Shown in pieces: positions 43,175 to 53,034 of a DNA stretch of 64,000 bases. The DNA comes from Pseudomonas sp. B21-023 (GTDB lineage Bacteria > Pseudomonadota > Gammaproteobacteria > Pseudomonadales > Pseudomonadaceae), in assembly GCF_024749165.1 (NCBI RefSeq), contig NZ_CP087190.1:4685501-4749500 (forward strand), read 5' to 3'. The notes beneath the pieces were generated by a model that saw nothing but the letters and a program-made list of their open reading frames with translations, was not told the DNA's origin and made no database searches. Numbering within the stretch: position 1 is the stretch's first letter; each line of letters begins with the position of its first letter. A program made the translations under genes and the position numbers.

Positions 43175-44512
43175 ATGATTCGAATGCCTCTGGCCTCCGC
43201 CAGTCTGCTGGCCATCGCCATCGCCCTCGCCGGTTGCGGCGAAGGCAAGGACGACAAGGCCGCCGCACCGCAAGCCCAGGCACCTGCCGCTGCCAGCACC
43301 ACCACCGCGGCACCAGGGGCTGTCGATGAAGCCGCCGCCAAGGCCGTGGTCAAGCACTACGCCGAGATGGTCCATGCCGTGTACAGCGACTCGCTGAGCA
43401 CCGCCAAGCAGTTGCAGACCGCCGTCGACGCCTTCCTCGCCAAGCCCGACGACCAGACCCTCAAAGCCGCCCGGGACGCCTGGGTCGCCTCGCGCGTGCC
43501 GTACCTGCAGAGCGAAGTATTCCGCTTCGGCAACACCATCATCGATGACTGGGAAGGCCAGGTGAACGCCTGGCCCCTGGATGAAGGCCTGATCGACTAC
43601 GTCGACAAGAGCTACGAGCACGCCCTGGGCAACCCGGCGGCCAACGCCAACATCATCGCCAACACCGAGATCCAGGTGGGCGAAGACAAGATCGACGTCA
43701 AGGACATCACCCCCGAGAAGCTGGCCAGCCTGAACGAGCTGGGCGGCTCCGAAGCCAACGTTGCCACCGGCTACCACGCCATCGAATTCCTGCTCTGGGG
43801 CCAGGACCTCAACGGCACCGGCCCAGGCGCGGGCAACCGCCCGGCCTCCGACTACCTCGAAGGCAAAGGTGCCACCGGCGGGCACAACGACCGTCGTCGT
43901 GCCTACCTGAAGGCGGCCACCGACCTGCTGGTCAAGGACCTCGAGGAAATGGTCGGCAACTGGGCGCCGAACGTCGCCGACAACTACCGCGCCAGCCTGG
44001 AAAAAGAGCCGGCCAACGATGGCCTGCGCAAGATGCTGTTCGGCATTGGCAGCCTGTCGCTGGGCGAACTGGCGGGCGAGCGCATGAAGGTCTCGCTGGA
44101 GGCCAACTCGCCGGAAGACGAACACGACTGCTTCAGCGACAACACCCACTACTCGCACTTCTACGACGCCAAGGGCATCCGCAACGTCTACTTGGGCGAA
44201 TATACCCGTGTCGACGGCAGCAAGCTGAGCGGCCCGAGCCTGTCGTCGCTGGTGGCCAAGGCCGACCCCGCCACCGACGCCACCCTCAAAGCCGACCTGG
44301 AAGCCACCGAAGCCAAGATCCAGGTGATCGTCGACCACGCGTTCAAGGGCGAGCACTACGACCAACTGATCGCCGCCGACAATGCCGCCGGCAACCAGAT
44401 CGTGCGTGATGCCATCGCCTCCCTGGTCAAGCAGACCGGCGCGATCGAGCAGGCCGCGGGCAAGCTGGGCATCGACAACCTGAACCCGGACACCGCCGAT
44501 CACGAATTCTGA
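43175..44512 (+). CDS. icmP: Imelysin-family lipoprotein (IcmP-like)
   Basis: A 445-aa imelysin/EfeO-like lipoprotein of the iron-uptake class. The signal peptide ends in a lipobox (LAGC, Cys about residue 21) followed by a low-complexity Ala/Pro linker. The GxHxxE motif is in GYHAIEFLLWGQD, and a second family motif is in DCFSDNTHYSHFYDAKGIRNVYLGEY. In P. aeruginosa the homolog (PA4370, IcmP) is an outer-membrane protein described as an insulin-cleaving metalloproteinase; more recent views place the family in iron or haem handling. It has its own terminator and precedes the three-gene cluster below. Confidence 0.88.
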   Translation: MIRMPLASASLLAIAIALAGCGEGKDDKAAAPQAQAPAAASTTTAAPGAVDEAAAKAVVKHYAEMVHAVYSDSLSTAKQLQTAVDAFLAKPDDQTLKAARDAWVASRVPYLQSEVFRFGNTIIDDWEGQVNAWPLDEGLIDYVDKSYEHALGNPAANANIIANTEIQVGEDKIDVKDITPEKLASLNELGGSEANVATGYHAIEFLLWGQDLNGTGPGAGNRPASDYLEGKGATGGHNDRRRAYLKAATDLLVKDLEEMVGNWAPNVADNYRASLEKEPANDGLRKMLFGIGSLSLGELAGERMKVSLEANSPEDEHDCFSDNTHYSHFYDAKGIRNVYLGEYTRVDGSKLSGPSLSSLVAKADPATDATLKADLEATEAKIQVIVDHAFKGEHYDQLIAADNAAGNQIVRDAIASLVKQTGAIEQAAGKLGIDNLNPDTADHEF

Positions 44513-44532
44513 TCAGCGTCGCGGTTCAGCAG

Positions 44533-44556
44533 AGGCGGCCTTCGGGCCGCCTTTTT
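44533..44556 (+). terminator. Rho-independent terminator after imelysin gene
   Basis: AGGCGGCC (44533-44540) and GGCCGCCT (44545-44552) with a stable TTCG loop and a T-run, 20 bp after the stop codon. Confidence 0.88.
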
Positions 44557-44712
44557 CATTTCCGTGTCATGCGCCTCCGGGAGCGAAATGGACGGGCGCG
44601 GACATTTCCAGGTAAAGCCAATTTCATCTGGCAATTGCAAATTGCTCTTATTCAATCACCCCCGGCCTGATAAGCTTGCACGCCGGTTTTTCGCCCATGC
44701 CCAGGATCCTCG

Positions 44713-46134
44713 ATGTCCTTGCTCCGCCTAAGCCCCCTGCTGCTGGCCTTCGCCCTCGCCGCCTGTGACGACGCCCCGCGTTTCACCCAGGCCGAGCCCG
44801 GCGAGGCGCTCTCCGGCGGCAAGGCGACGGTGCAGCGCAGCGATCGCAACGCCTACTCGCTGCCCTCGGCCAACCTCACGCCCGAGCGACGCCTGGACTT
44901 CGCCGTGGGCAACAGCTTCTTCCGCAACCCCTGGGTGATCGCCCCTTCCACCACCACTGCCCGCGATGGCCTCGGCCCGTTGTTCAACACCAACGCCTGC
45001 CAGAACTGCCACGTGCGCGATGGTCGCGGCCACCCACCGGAGCCAGACGACAGCAACGCGGTGTCGATGCTGGTGCGCCTGTCGATTCCCGACCAGCCAT
45101 ACTACGCCCAAGTGATCGAGCGCCTGGGCGTGGTCCCAGAGCCCGTCTACGGTACCCAGTTACAGGACATGGCCATCCCTGGCGTGGCCCCGGAAGGCAA
45201 AGTCCGCGTGACCTACGACAACCACAGCGTCACCTTCGCGGACGGCCACCAGGTCGAGCTCCGCCGCCCGACCCTGCGGATCAGCCAGCTCGGCTACGGC
45301 CCGCTGCACCCGGACACCCGCTTCTCCGCCCGGGTCGCCCCGCCGATGATCGGCCTGGGCCTACTCGAGGCCATCCACGAAGCCGACCTGCTGGCTAATG
45401 AGGACCCGGACGACCACAACCGCGACGGCATCCGTGGCCGCGCCAACCGAGTGTGGGACGATGCCCAGGGCAAGACCGTGATCGGCCGCTTCGGTTGGAA
45501 GGCAGGGCAGCCCAACATCAACCAGCAGAACGTGCACGCCTTCGCCGGCGACATGGGCCTGACCACCACCCTGTTGCCCAAGGACGACTGCACCGCAGCG
45601 CAGGTCGATTGCCTGACTGCGCCCAATGGCGATGGCCAGGGCGGCGAAAAGGAGGTCAGTGACAATATCCTGCGCCTGGTCACCTTCTACACCCGCAACC
45701 TTGCCGTGCCGGCCCGGCGCAACGTCGATGCGCCGCAGGTACTGGCCGGCAAGAACCTGTTCTACCAGGCCGGTTGCCAGGGCTGCCACACCCCGCAATT
45801 CACCACCGCAGCCAATGCGGCCGAGCCGGAACTGGCCAACCAGGTGATCCGCCCCTACAGCGACCTGCTGCTGCACGACATGGGCCCGGGCCTGAGTGAC
45901 GAGCGCACCGAATTTGCCGCCAACGGCCAGGACTGGCGCACCCCACCGCTGTGGGGTATCGGCCTGAGCGAAACCGTGAGCGGCCACAGCCAGTTCCTGC
46001 ATGACGGCCGCGCTCGCAACCTGCTCGAGGCCGTGCTCTGGCACGGCGGCGAAGCCCAGGCGGCGCGCGATCATGTACTGACCTTCAATGCCGAGCAGCG
46101 CGCCGCGCTGCTGGCCTTCCTGAATTCACTTTAA
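44713..46134 (+). CDS. Di-haem oxidoreductase (DUF1111, c-type cytochrome lipoprotein)
   Basis: A 473-aa periplasmic lipoprotein. The signal peptide has a lipobox (LAAC, Cys about residue 18). Two CxxCH haem sites are present: CQNCH near residue 97 and CQGCH near residue 355, so it is a di-haem cytochrome of the DUF1111/thiol-oxidoreductase-like family. Landmarks include GPLFNTNACQNCH, RFGWKAGQPNI and HDMGPGLSDER. It is the first of a tight run with the imelysin and DUF1513 genes, an arrangement like EfeO-EfeB, where a haem enzyme works with an imelysin-type iron binder. Role in iron oxidation or reduction is inferred. Confidence 0.87.
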   Translation: MSLLRLSPLLLAFALAACDDAPRFTQAEPGEALSGGKATVQRSDRNAYSLPSANLTPERRLDFAVGNSFFRNPWVIAPSTTTARDGLGPLFNTNACQNCHVRDGRGHPPEPDDSNAVSMLVRLSIPDQPYYAQVIERLGVVPEPVYGTQLQDMAIPGVAPEGKVRVTYDNHSVTFADGHQVELRRPTLRISQLGYGPLHPDTRFSARVAPPMIGLGLLEAIHEADLLANEDPDDHNRDGIRGRANRVWDDAQGKTVIGRFGWKAGQPNINQQNVHAFAGDMGLTTTLLPKDDCTAAQVDCLTAPNGDGQGGEKEVSDNILRLVTFYTRNLAVPARRNVDAPQVLAGKNLFYQAGCQGCHTPQFTTAANAAEPELANQVIRPYSDLLLHDMGPGLSDERTEFAANGQDWRTPPLWGIGLSETVSGHSQFLHDGRARNLLEAVLWHGGEAQAARDHVLTFNAEQRAALLAFLNSL

Positions 46135-46152
46135 ACGCACAAGGAGCCGGGC

Positions 46153-47217
46153 ATGTTCCGACCCAAACTGTTGTTCACCAGCCTCGCCGCACTCGCCTTG
46201 GGCGCCTGCTCGCCACAAGACCCACAGGCAGTGACCTCCGCGGCCATCGCCAAACAGGTGATCCTGCCGACCTACAGCCGCTGGGTCGAGGCCGACCGGC
46301 AACTGGCTGCCAGTGCCCTGGCCTACTGTGAGGGCAAGCAGGACCTCGAGGCCGCCCGTGCCGACTTCCTCAGCGCGCAAAAAGCCTGGGCCGAATTGCA
46401 GCCATTGCTGGTCGGCCCGCTCGCCGAAGGCAACCGTGCCTGGCAGGTGCAGTTCTGGCCAGACAAGAAAAACCTGGTCGGCCGCCAGGTCGAGCAACTG
46501 GTCAACGGCGAGCAGGCGGTCACCGTCGAGTCGCTGGGCAAGGCCAGCGTCGTGGTCCGTGGCCTGTCCGCCTACGAATACATCCTCTTTGACAGCAAGC
46601 CGGACATCGCCAGCGCCGAACAGAAGGCCCGCTACTGCCCGCTGCTGGTCGCCATCGGCGAACACCAGAAGGCCTTGGCCGAAGAGATCCTCAAAGGCTG
46701 GAACAGCACCGACGGCATGCTGTCGCAGATGACCAAGTTCCCCAACCAGCGCTACGCCGACTCCCACGAGGCGATCGCCGACGTGCTGCGTGCCCAGGTC
46801 ACCGCCCTGGACAGCCTGAAGAAGAAACTTGGCGCGCCGATGGGCCGGCAGAGCAAGGGCATTGCCCAACCGTTGCAGGCCGAGGCCTGGCGCAGCCACT
46901 CCTCGATCAAGAGCCTGGAAGCCTCGCTCAAGGCCGCCCAGACCGTCTGGGTCGGGGTCGACAACCAAGGCCTGCGCGGACTGCTGGGCAAGGACCAGGC
47001 GGCACTGGCACAGAAGATCGACGACGCCTATGCTGCTGCGCTCAAGCTGCTGGCCGACAACCAGAAGACCCTCGGCGAACTGCTTGCCGACGATGCCGGC
47101 AAGCAGACCCTCAACCAGATCTACGATGCCCTCAACGTCGTCCACCGCCTGCACGAAGGCGAGCTGGCCAAGGCGCTGAACATCCAGCTGGGCTTCAACG
47201 CCAACGACGGTGACTGA
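46153..47217 (+). CDS. Second imelysin-family lipoprotein
   Basis: A 354-aa lipoprotein with signal MFRPKLLFTSLAALALGAC (lipobox LGAC). The helical imelysin domain has RGLSAYEYILF at the place of GxHxxE, so the motif is altered (the His is Ala here, the Glu is kept). It is 18 bp after the di-haem gene, with AAGGAG, and 2 bp before the DUF1513 gene. Degenerate motif plus conserved context suggest a partner protein in the same periplasmic complex rather than a stand-alone peptidase. Confidence 0.85.
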   Translation: MFRPKLLFTSLAALALGACSPQDPQAVTSAAIAKQVILPTYSRWVEADRQLAASALAYCEGKQDLEAARADFLSAQKAWAELQPLLVGPLAEGNRAWQVQFWPDKKNLVGRQVEQLVNGEQAVTVESLGKASVVVRGLSAYEYILFDSKPDIASAEQKARYCPLLVAIGEHQKALAEEILKGWNSTDGMLSQMTKFPNQRYADSHEAIADVLRAQVTALDSLKKKLGAPMGRQSKGIAQPLQAEAWRSHSSIKSLEASLKAAQTVWVGVDNQGLRGLLGKDQAALAQKIDDAYAAALKLLADNQKTLGELLADDAGKQTLNQIYDALNVVHRLHEGELAKALNIQLGFNANDGD

Positions 47218-47219
47218 TC

Positions 47220-48317
47220 ATGCTGCGACGCCAGGCCCTGAAACTCGGTAGCGTTCTGCTCAGCGCCCTGACCCTGGGTGGCTGGAGCCTGTTCCGCGGC
47301 AAAGGCAGCGAACCCTTGCTACTGTCGGCCCGTGACGATGGCGACGGCAAGCACTACGCCGTCGGTTTTCGCCTGGACGGCACCCAGGTGTTCAGCACCG
47401 AGGTGGCCCAGCGTTGCCATGCGATCATCAACCACCCGACGCTGCCGATCGCGCTGTTCGTCGCGCGCCGGCCCGGCACCGAGAGCTATCTGGTCGACCT
47501 GCGTGACGGGCGCCTGCTGCAGACCCTCGCCTCACAGCCCAACCGGCACTTCTATGGCCATGCGGTAATCCACAAGGGTGGCGAGTGGCTGTATGCGACC
47601 GAGAACGACACCAGCGACCCGGGCCGTGGCGTATTGGGCGTCTACCGCTTCGAGGGCGAGCGCCTGGTGCACAGTGGCGAACTCTCCACCCATGGCATCG
47701 GCCCCCATGAAGTGGCCTGGCTGCCCGATGGCGAGACCCTGGTGGTGGCCAACGGCGGCATCCGCACCGAGGCCGAAAGCCGGGTGGAGATGAACCTCGA
47801 CGCCATGGAGCCGAGCCTGGTGCTGATGCAGCGTGACGGCACGCTGCTGAGCAAGGAGACCCTGGCCCAGCAGATGAACAGCGTGCGTCACCTGGCAGTT
47901 GGCGACGATGGCACCATCGCCGCCTGCCAGCAGTTCATGGGGGGCTCGGAAGAAACCGCCGAACTGCTGGCGATCAAGCGCCCAGGCGAGCCGTTCAAGG
48001 CCTTCCCGGTGCCGGAGCGCCAGCTGCAATCGATGGCCCAGTACACCGCCAGTGTCGCCATCCACAGCGACCTGCGCCTGGTGGCGCTGACCGCGCCGCG
48101 GGCCAACCGCCTGTTCATCTGGGACCTGGACAGCGGCGCAGTGAAGCTCGACGCGCCGATGCCCGATTGCGCCGGGGTGGGGGCGGTGAAGGACGGCTTC
48201 GTCGTCACCTCCGGGCAGGGCCGCTGCCGCTTCTATGACTGCCGCAAGGCGCAGTTGATAGGGCAACCGATGGACCTGCCGTCCGGGTTCTGGGACAACC
48301 ACCTGCATCTGGTCTGA
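47220..48317 (+). CDS. DUF1513 beta-propeller-like periplasmic protein
   Basis: A 365-aa protein. The N-terminus MLRRQALKLGSVLLSALTLGG has a twin-arginine-like RRQxLK motif, so Tat export is possible. The rest shows repeating WD/propeller-like blades (GVYRFEGERLVHSGELSTHG, GPHEVAWLPDGETLVVANGG, SVRHLAVGDDGTIAACQQ, LFIWDLDSGAVKLD). It overlaps the end of the imelysin transcription unit by a 2-bp gap, so the three proteins are made together. DUF1513 proteins have no established activity. Confidence 0.85.
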   Translation: MLRRQALKLGSVLLSALTLGGWSLFRGKGSEPLLLSARDDGDGKHYAVGFRLDGTQVFSTEVAQRCHAIINHPTLPIALFVARRPGTESYLVDLRDGRLLQTLASQPNRHFYGHAVIHKGGEWLYATENDTSDPGRGVLGVYRFEGERLVHSGELSTHGIGPHEVAWLPDGETLVVANGGIRTEAESRVEMNLDAMEPSLVLMQRDGTLLSKETLAQQMNSVRHLAVGDDGTIAACQQFMGGSEETAELLAIKRPGEPFKAFPVPERQLQSMAQYTASVAIHSDLRLVALTAPRANRLFIWDLDSGAVKLDAPMPDCAGVGAVKDGFVVTSGQGRCRFYDCRKAQLIGQPMDLPSGFWDNHLHLV

Positions 48318-48336
48318 TCGTTCTATTGCCTGCACC

Positions 48337-48411
48337 GGCCCCATCGCCGGCAAGCCGGCTCCCACACCAGCAACACCCTCCTGTGGGAGCCGGCTTGCCG
48401 GCGATGAGGCC
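48337..48411. repeat. REP inverted repeat after DUF1513 gene
   Basis: Perfect 25-bp arms at 48342-48366 and 48382-48406 around a 15-nt loop, extended by GGCC on both sides. The arm core (GCCGGCAAGCCGGCTCCCAC) is a P. putida-group REP variant. It separates the iron cluster from mexV. Confidence 0.8.
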
Positions 48412-48534
48412 ACAACAGGCAATCTATCTCCTCCCCTTTTCCAGAAAACCGACAATACTTGCCCCATCGCCCGTGGAGCGGATCGCCCGTGGTCGTGCCC
48501 GATAAATAAGAACCTACCTCCAGGGAACCGGACC

Positions 48535-49677
48535 ATGTTGCGCCGCCGCATGCTGATCATGTTGGCCGTCGTCCTGCTGATCGTGTTGATCCTGGGGGGC
48601 ATCAAGGCCTTTTCCATCTACCAGCAAGTGCAGATGTTCTCGCAGCCCAGGCCCCCGGTCAGCGTGGCCGCGGCCCAGGCCGAGCTGCGCCAGTGGCAGG
48701 AGCGCCTGCCGGCAGTCGGCAGCCTCAAGGCCTACCAGGGCGTGGAATTGAGCCTGGAAGTGGCCGGCACGGTGAAGTCGCTGCATTTCGAGTCGGGGCA
48801 ACAGGTCAAGGCGGGCCAGTTGCTGCTGCAACTGGACAGCGACCAGGAAACCGCCCTGCTCGGCACCGCCCAGGCCGACCTGGGGCTGGCCAAGGTCGAC
48901 TTCGGCCGGGGCAGCCAATTGGTCGGCGATTCGGCGATCTCCCGCGGCGAGTACGACCGCCTGACCAGCCAGTACCGGCGCAACCAGGCCGTGGTCGACC
49001 AGCTGAAGGCATCGCTGGCGAAAAAGAGCATCAGCGCCCCGTTCAGCGGCACCATCGGCATCCGCCAGGTGGACGTCGGCGCCTACCTGCCCAGCGGCAC
49101 GGTCATCGCCACCTTGCAGGACCTGTCCAGCCTCTATGTCGACTTCAATGTGCCTGAGCAAGCGCTGCCTCGTCTGAGCCTGGGCCAGCGGGTGCTGGCC
49201 CAGGTGGCGGCCTATCCGCAGCAGACCTTCCCCGCCAGCCTCAGCGCGATCAACCCCAAGGTCGAGGAAAGCACGCGCAACCTGCTGGTCCGCGCCACCC
49301 TGGCCAACCCCGAAGGCAAGCTGCTGCCGGGCATGTTCGCCAGCCTGCAACTGCTGCTGCCCGACCCGCAACCGCAGGTCGTGGTGCCGGAAAACGCCAT
49401 CACCTATACCCTCTATGGCAACTCGGTGTATCGCGTCAGCCCGAAAAAGGGCGAGGACGGCCAGCCGTTGCGCGATGCCAACGATCAGCCGCAACTGATC
49501 GCCGAACAACTCACCGTACAGACCGGCGAACGCCGCGAGGGTTGGGTCGTGGTGCTCAAGGGCCTGCAGGCCGGCGACCAGGTCGTCACCGCCGGCCAGC
49601 TCAAGCTGAGCCCAGGCGCGGCGATCCGAATCAGCACCGATACGCCCCTGAAACCCACCGCGCCCGGCGCGCAGTGA
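48535..49677 (+). CDS. mexV: RND efflux membrane-fusion protein (MexV-like)
   Basis: A 380-aa periplasmic adaptor anchored by an N-terminal TM helix (MLIMLAVVLLIVLILGG) rather than a lipobox. The barrel-sandwich (biotinyl-lipoyl) halves are VAGTVKSLHFESGQQVKAGQLLLQLD and KKSISAPFSGTIGIRQVDVGAYLPSG, flanking a short alpha-hairpin, followed by the beta-barrel and membrane-proximal domains. It is 13 bp before the RND pump gene. In P. aeruginosa the matching pair PA4374-PA4375 is mexVW, with OprM as the outer-membrane partner; no OMF gene is encoded here either. Confidence 0.9.
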   Translation: MLRRRMLIMLAVVLLIVLILGGIKAFSIYQQVQMFSQPRPPVSVAAAQAELRQWQERLPAVGSLKAYQGVELSLEVAGTVKSLHFESGQQVKAGQLLLQLDSDQETALLGTAQADLGLAKVDFGRGSQLVGDSAISRGEYDRLTSQYRRNQAVVDQLKASLAKKSISAPFSGTIGIRQVDVGAYLPSGTVIATLQDLSSLYVDFNVPEQALPRLSLGQRVLAQVAAYPQQTFPASLSAINPKVEESTRNLLVRATLANPEGKLLPGMFASLQLLLPDPQPQVVVPENAITYTLYGNSVYRVSPKKGEDGQPLRDANDQPQLIAEQLTVQTGERREGWVVVLKGLQAGDQVVTAGQLKLSPGAAIRISTDTPLKPTAPGAQ

Positions 49678-49690
49678 ACGGGAGGCGGCC

Positions 49691-52600
49691 ATGGCGTTCA
49701 CCGACCCGTTCATCCGCCGCCCGGTGCTGGCCTGCGTGGTCAGCCTGCTGATCCTGCTGCTGGGCCTGCAGGCCTGGAGCAAGCTGCAGATCCGCCAGTA
49801 CCCACAGATGGAAAACGCCCTGATCACGGTGACCACCGCCTACCCCGGGGCCAACGCCGAGACCATCCAGGGCTACATCACCCAGCCGCTGCAACAGAGC
49901 CTGGCCAGCGCCGACGGCATCGACTACATGACTTCGGTGAGCCGGCAGAACTTCTCGATCATTTCGGTCTACGCGCGGATCGGCGCCGACACCGACCGCC
50001 TGTTCACCCAGTTGCTGGCCAAGGCCAACGAGGTGCGCAACAAGCTGCCCCAGGACTCCGAGGATCCGGTACTGAGCAAGGAGGCCGCCGACGCCTCGGC
50101 ACTGATGTACATCAGCTTCTACAGCAAGGAAATGAGCAACCCACAGATCACCGACTACCTGTCACGGGTCATCCAGCCCAAGCTGGCCACGTTGCCGGGC
50201 ATGGCCGAGGCCGAGATCCTCGGCAACCAGGTGTTCGCCATGCGCATCTGGATCGACCCGGTGAAGCTGGCCGGCTTCGGCCTGTCGGCGGTAGACGTGA
50301 CCAACGCCGTGCGCCGCTACAACTTCCTCTCTGCGGCCGGCGAAGTGAAGGGCGAGTACGTGGTCACCAGCATCAACGCCACCACCGAGCTCAAGTCGGC
50401 CGAAGCCTTCGCCGCACTGCCGGTGAAGACCAGCGGCGACAGCCGGGTGCTGCTGGGCGACGTGGCCCGGGTGGAAATGGGTGCGGAGAACTACGACACG
50501 GTCAGCTCGTTCGACGGCACGCCATCGGTGTACATCGGCATCAAGGCCACGCCGGCAGCCAACCCGCTGGAGGTGATCAAGGAGGTGCGACGGATCATGC
50601 CGCAGCTCGAGGAAGCACTGCCCTCCGGCCTCAAAGTGTCTATCGCCTACGACGCCACCCTGTTCATACAGGCCTCTATCGACGAGGTGATCAAGACCCT
50701 CGGCGAAGCGGTACTGATCGTCATCGTCGTGGTGTTCCTGTTCCTCGGCGCCCTGCGTTCGGTGGTGATCCCGGTGGTGACCATCCCGCTGTCGATGATC
50801 GGCGTACTGTTTTTCATGCAGTTGATGGGCTACTCGCTGAACCTGCTGACCCTGCTGGCGATGGTACTGGCCATCGGCCTGGTGGTGGATGACGCCATCG
50901 TCGTGGTGGAAAACATCCACCGTCATATAGAGGAAGGCAAGACGCCTTTCGAAGCGGCCCTGGAGGGTGCCCGCGAGATCGCCCTGCCGGTAGTGTCGAT
51001 GACCATCACCCTCGCCGCGGTGTACGCCCCCATTGGTTTTCTTACCGGGCTGACCGGCGCCTTGTTCAAGGAGTTCGCCCTGACCCTGGCCGGTGCCGTG
51101 GTCATCTCCGGCATCGTCGCGCTCACCCTCTCCCCGATGATGTGCGCCTTGCTGCTGCGCCACGAACAAAACCCCAGTGGCCTGGCCCACCGCCTGGACC
51201 TGATCTTCGACGCGCTCAAGGTGCGCTACCAGCGCCTGCTGCACGGCACGCTGAACAGCCGCCCGGTGGTGCTGGTGTTCGCCGTGCTCATCCTGTGCCT
51301 GATCCCGGTGCTGCTGATGTTCACCCGCAACGAGCTGGCCCCGGAGGAGGACCAGGGGGTGATCTTCATGATGAGCAGTTCGCCGCAGACCGCGAACCTG
51401 GACTACCTCAACGCCTATACCGACCAGTTCACGCCGATCTTCAAAGGTTTCCCCGAGTACTACTCGTCATTTCAGATCAATGGTTTCAACGGTGTGCAGA
51501 GCGGTATCGGCGGCTTCCTGCTCAAGCCCTGGAACGAACGCGAGCGCACGCAGATGCAGCTGTTGCCGTTGGTACAGGCCGAACTCGAACAGATCGGCGG
51601 CCTGCAGATCTTCGGTTTCAACCTGCCGTCGCTGCCCGGCACCGGCGAGGGCCTGCCGTTCCAGTTGGTGATCAACACCGCCGGTGACTACCCGGCGCTG
51701 CTAGAGGTGGCGCAACGGGTCAAGGAGCGCGCCCAGGCCTCGGGCAAGTTCGCCTTCCTCGACATCGACCTGGCCTTCGACAAACCCGAGGTAGTGATCG
51801 ACATCGACCGCGCCAAGGCGGCGCAGATGGGGGTGTCGATGGACACCCTGGGCAGCACCCTGGCGACCTTGCTGGGTGAGGCCGAGATCAACCGCTTCAC
51901 GCTGGAGGGCCGCAGCTACAAGGTCATCGCCCAGGTCGAACGGCCCTACCGCGCCAACCCCGGCTGGCTGAACAGCTATTACGTGAAGAACGAGCAAGGC
52001 CAGCTGTTGCCATTATCGACCTTGATCACCCTGAGCGACCGCGCCCGACCGCGACAGCTCAACCAGTTCCAGCAGCTGAACTCGGCGATCATCCAGGGCG
52101 TTCCGCTGGTGAGCATGGGTGAAGCACTGGATACCGTGCGCGCCATCGCCCGCGAGGAGGCGCCGGAAGGTTTTTCGCTGGACTATGCCGGGACAGCGCG
52201 GCAGTTCGTCCAGGAGGGCAGCGCGTTGTGGGTGACCTTCGGCCTGGCGCTGGCGATCATCTTCCTGGTGCTGGCCGCGCAGTTCGAGAGCTTCCGCGAT
52301 CCGCTGGTGATTCTGGTGACCGTGCCGTTGTCCATCTGCGGGGCGCTCTTGCCGTTGTTCCTTGGGGTCTCGAGCATGAACATCTATACCCAGGTAGGGT
52401 TGGTGACACTGATCGGGTTGATTACCAAGCATGGGATTCTCATTGTCGAGTTTGCCAACCAGCTACGGGACGAGCGGGGGCTTGGGGTACGCGAGGCGAT
52501 CGAAGAAGCCGCCGCGATTCGCTTGCGGCCGGTGCTGATGACCACGGCGGCCATGGTGTTCGGCATGGTGCCCTTGATATTGGCAACCGGGGCCGGGGCG

Positions 52601-52723
52601 GTCAGCCGGTTTGATATCGGGATGGTGATTGCTACCGGGATGTCGGTGGGGACTTTGTTTACGTTGTTTGTTTTGCCTTGTATTTATAGTGTTTTGGCGC
52701 ATAAAGGTGTTGCTGGGGCTTGA
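49691..52723 (+). CDS. mexW: RND multidrug efflux transporter (MexW-like)
   Basis: A 1010-aa inner-membrane proton/drug antiporter with 12 TM helices and two large periplasmic loops. TM4 carries the proton-relay Asp pair in GLVVDDAIVVVENIHRHIEEG, and the classical GSSPQTANLDYLN-like and RND signatures (ITVTTAYPGANAETIQGYIT, FEGRS-like loops) are present. GGGAGG precedes ATG 49691. It forms an operon with mexV. Substrates in P. aeruginosa include fluoroquinolones, tetracycline and dyes. Confidence 0.93.
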   Translation: MAFTDPFIRRPVLACVVSLLILLLGLQAWSKLQIRQYPQMENALITVTTAYPGANAETIQGYITQPLQQSLASADGIDYMTSVSRQNFSIISVYARIGADTDRLFTQLLAKANEVRNKLPQDSEDPVLSKEAADASALMYISFYSKEMSNPQITDYLSRVIQPKLATLPGMAEAEILGNQVFAMRIWIDPVKLAGFGLSAVDVTNAVRRYNFLSAAGEVKGEYVVTSINATTELKSAEAFAALPVKTSGDSRVLLGDVARVEMGAENYDTVSSFDGTPSVYIGIKATPAANPLEVIKEVRRIMPQLEEALPSGLKVSIAYDATLFIQASIDEVIKTLGEAVLIVIVVVFLFLGALRSVVIPVVTIPLSMIGVLFFMQLMGYSLNLLTLLAMVLAIGLVVDDAIVVVENIHRHIEEGKTPFEAALEGAREIALPVVSMTITLAAVYAPIGFLTGLTGALFKEFALTLAGAVVISGIVALTLSPMMCALLLRHEQNPSGLAHRLDLIFDALKVRYQRLLHGTLNSRPVVLVFAVLILCLIPVLLMFTRNELAPEEDQGVIFMMSSSPQTANLDYLNAYTDQFTPIFKGFPEYYSSFQINGFNGVQSGIGGFLLKPWNERERTQMQLLPLVQAELEQIGGLQIFGFNLPSLPGTGEGLPFQLVINTAGDYPALLEVAQRVKERAQASGKFAFLDIDLAFDKPEVVIDIDRAKAAQMGVSMDTLGSTLATLLGEAEINRFTLEGRSYKVIAQVERPYRANPGWLNSYYVKNEQGQLLPLSTLITLSDRARPRQLNQFQQLNSAIIQGVPLVSMGEALDTVRAIAREEAPEGFSLDYAGTARQFVQEGSALWVTFGLALAIIFLVLAAQFESFRDPLVILVTVPLSICGALLPLFLGVSSMNIYTQVGLVTLIGLITKHGILIVEFANQLRDERGLGVREAIEEAAAIRLRPVLMTTAAMVFGMVPLILATGAGAVSRFDIGMVIATGMSVGTLFTLFVLPCIYSVLAHKGVAGA

Positions 52724-52727
52724 GGGT

Positions 52728-53030
52728 GATTGTTTTTGGTTTTGTGTGCGTATTCGTAGACGATATCGACATTTAGTCACCTTTCCGCCCTTACGGCGGC
52801 CGACTTTTGTCTTGGCAAAAGTCGGCAAAACCGTTCGGCTCCGTTCATACGGCCCCTACACTTCGCTCCGGGGTTCCCTCGCTCCGTTCTTGCTCCCGTG
52901 GGTACCGCGCTGTACGCCCCATCCTGGGGCGCAGCGCTCGACGGCCATCCATGGCCGTCGCCCCACTACGCAAGAACTCCGCTCGGCCTCCTGAAGTCGC
53001 AATTGGCAGCGCCTGAACTGTCGCGCGCTT
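52728..53030 (+). repeat. Left arm of long inverted repeat
   Basis: About 300 bp that reappears, inverted and with scattered differences, at 53168-53490. Shared blocks include CACCTTTCCGCCCTTACGGC, CGCCCCATCCTGGGGCGCAG and CGGCCTCCTGAAGTCGC. Similarity begins within a few bases of the mexW stop. Confidence 0.65.
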
Positions 53031-53034
53031 AGAA

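Noticed and set aside
42341..44503. 720-codon minus-strand frame opposite bifA and the imelysin gene
   Set aside because: Gly/Val/Ala/Gln-rich composition without domains; both genes beneath it are well supported, so it is a shadow.
44610..44660. AT-rich stretch upstream of the di-haem gene considered as a second Fur box
   Set aside because: The best alignment to the 19-bp consensus reached only about 9 matches.
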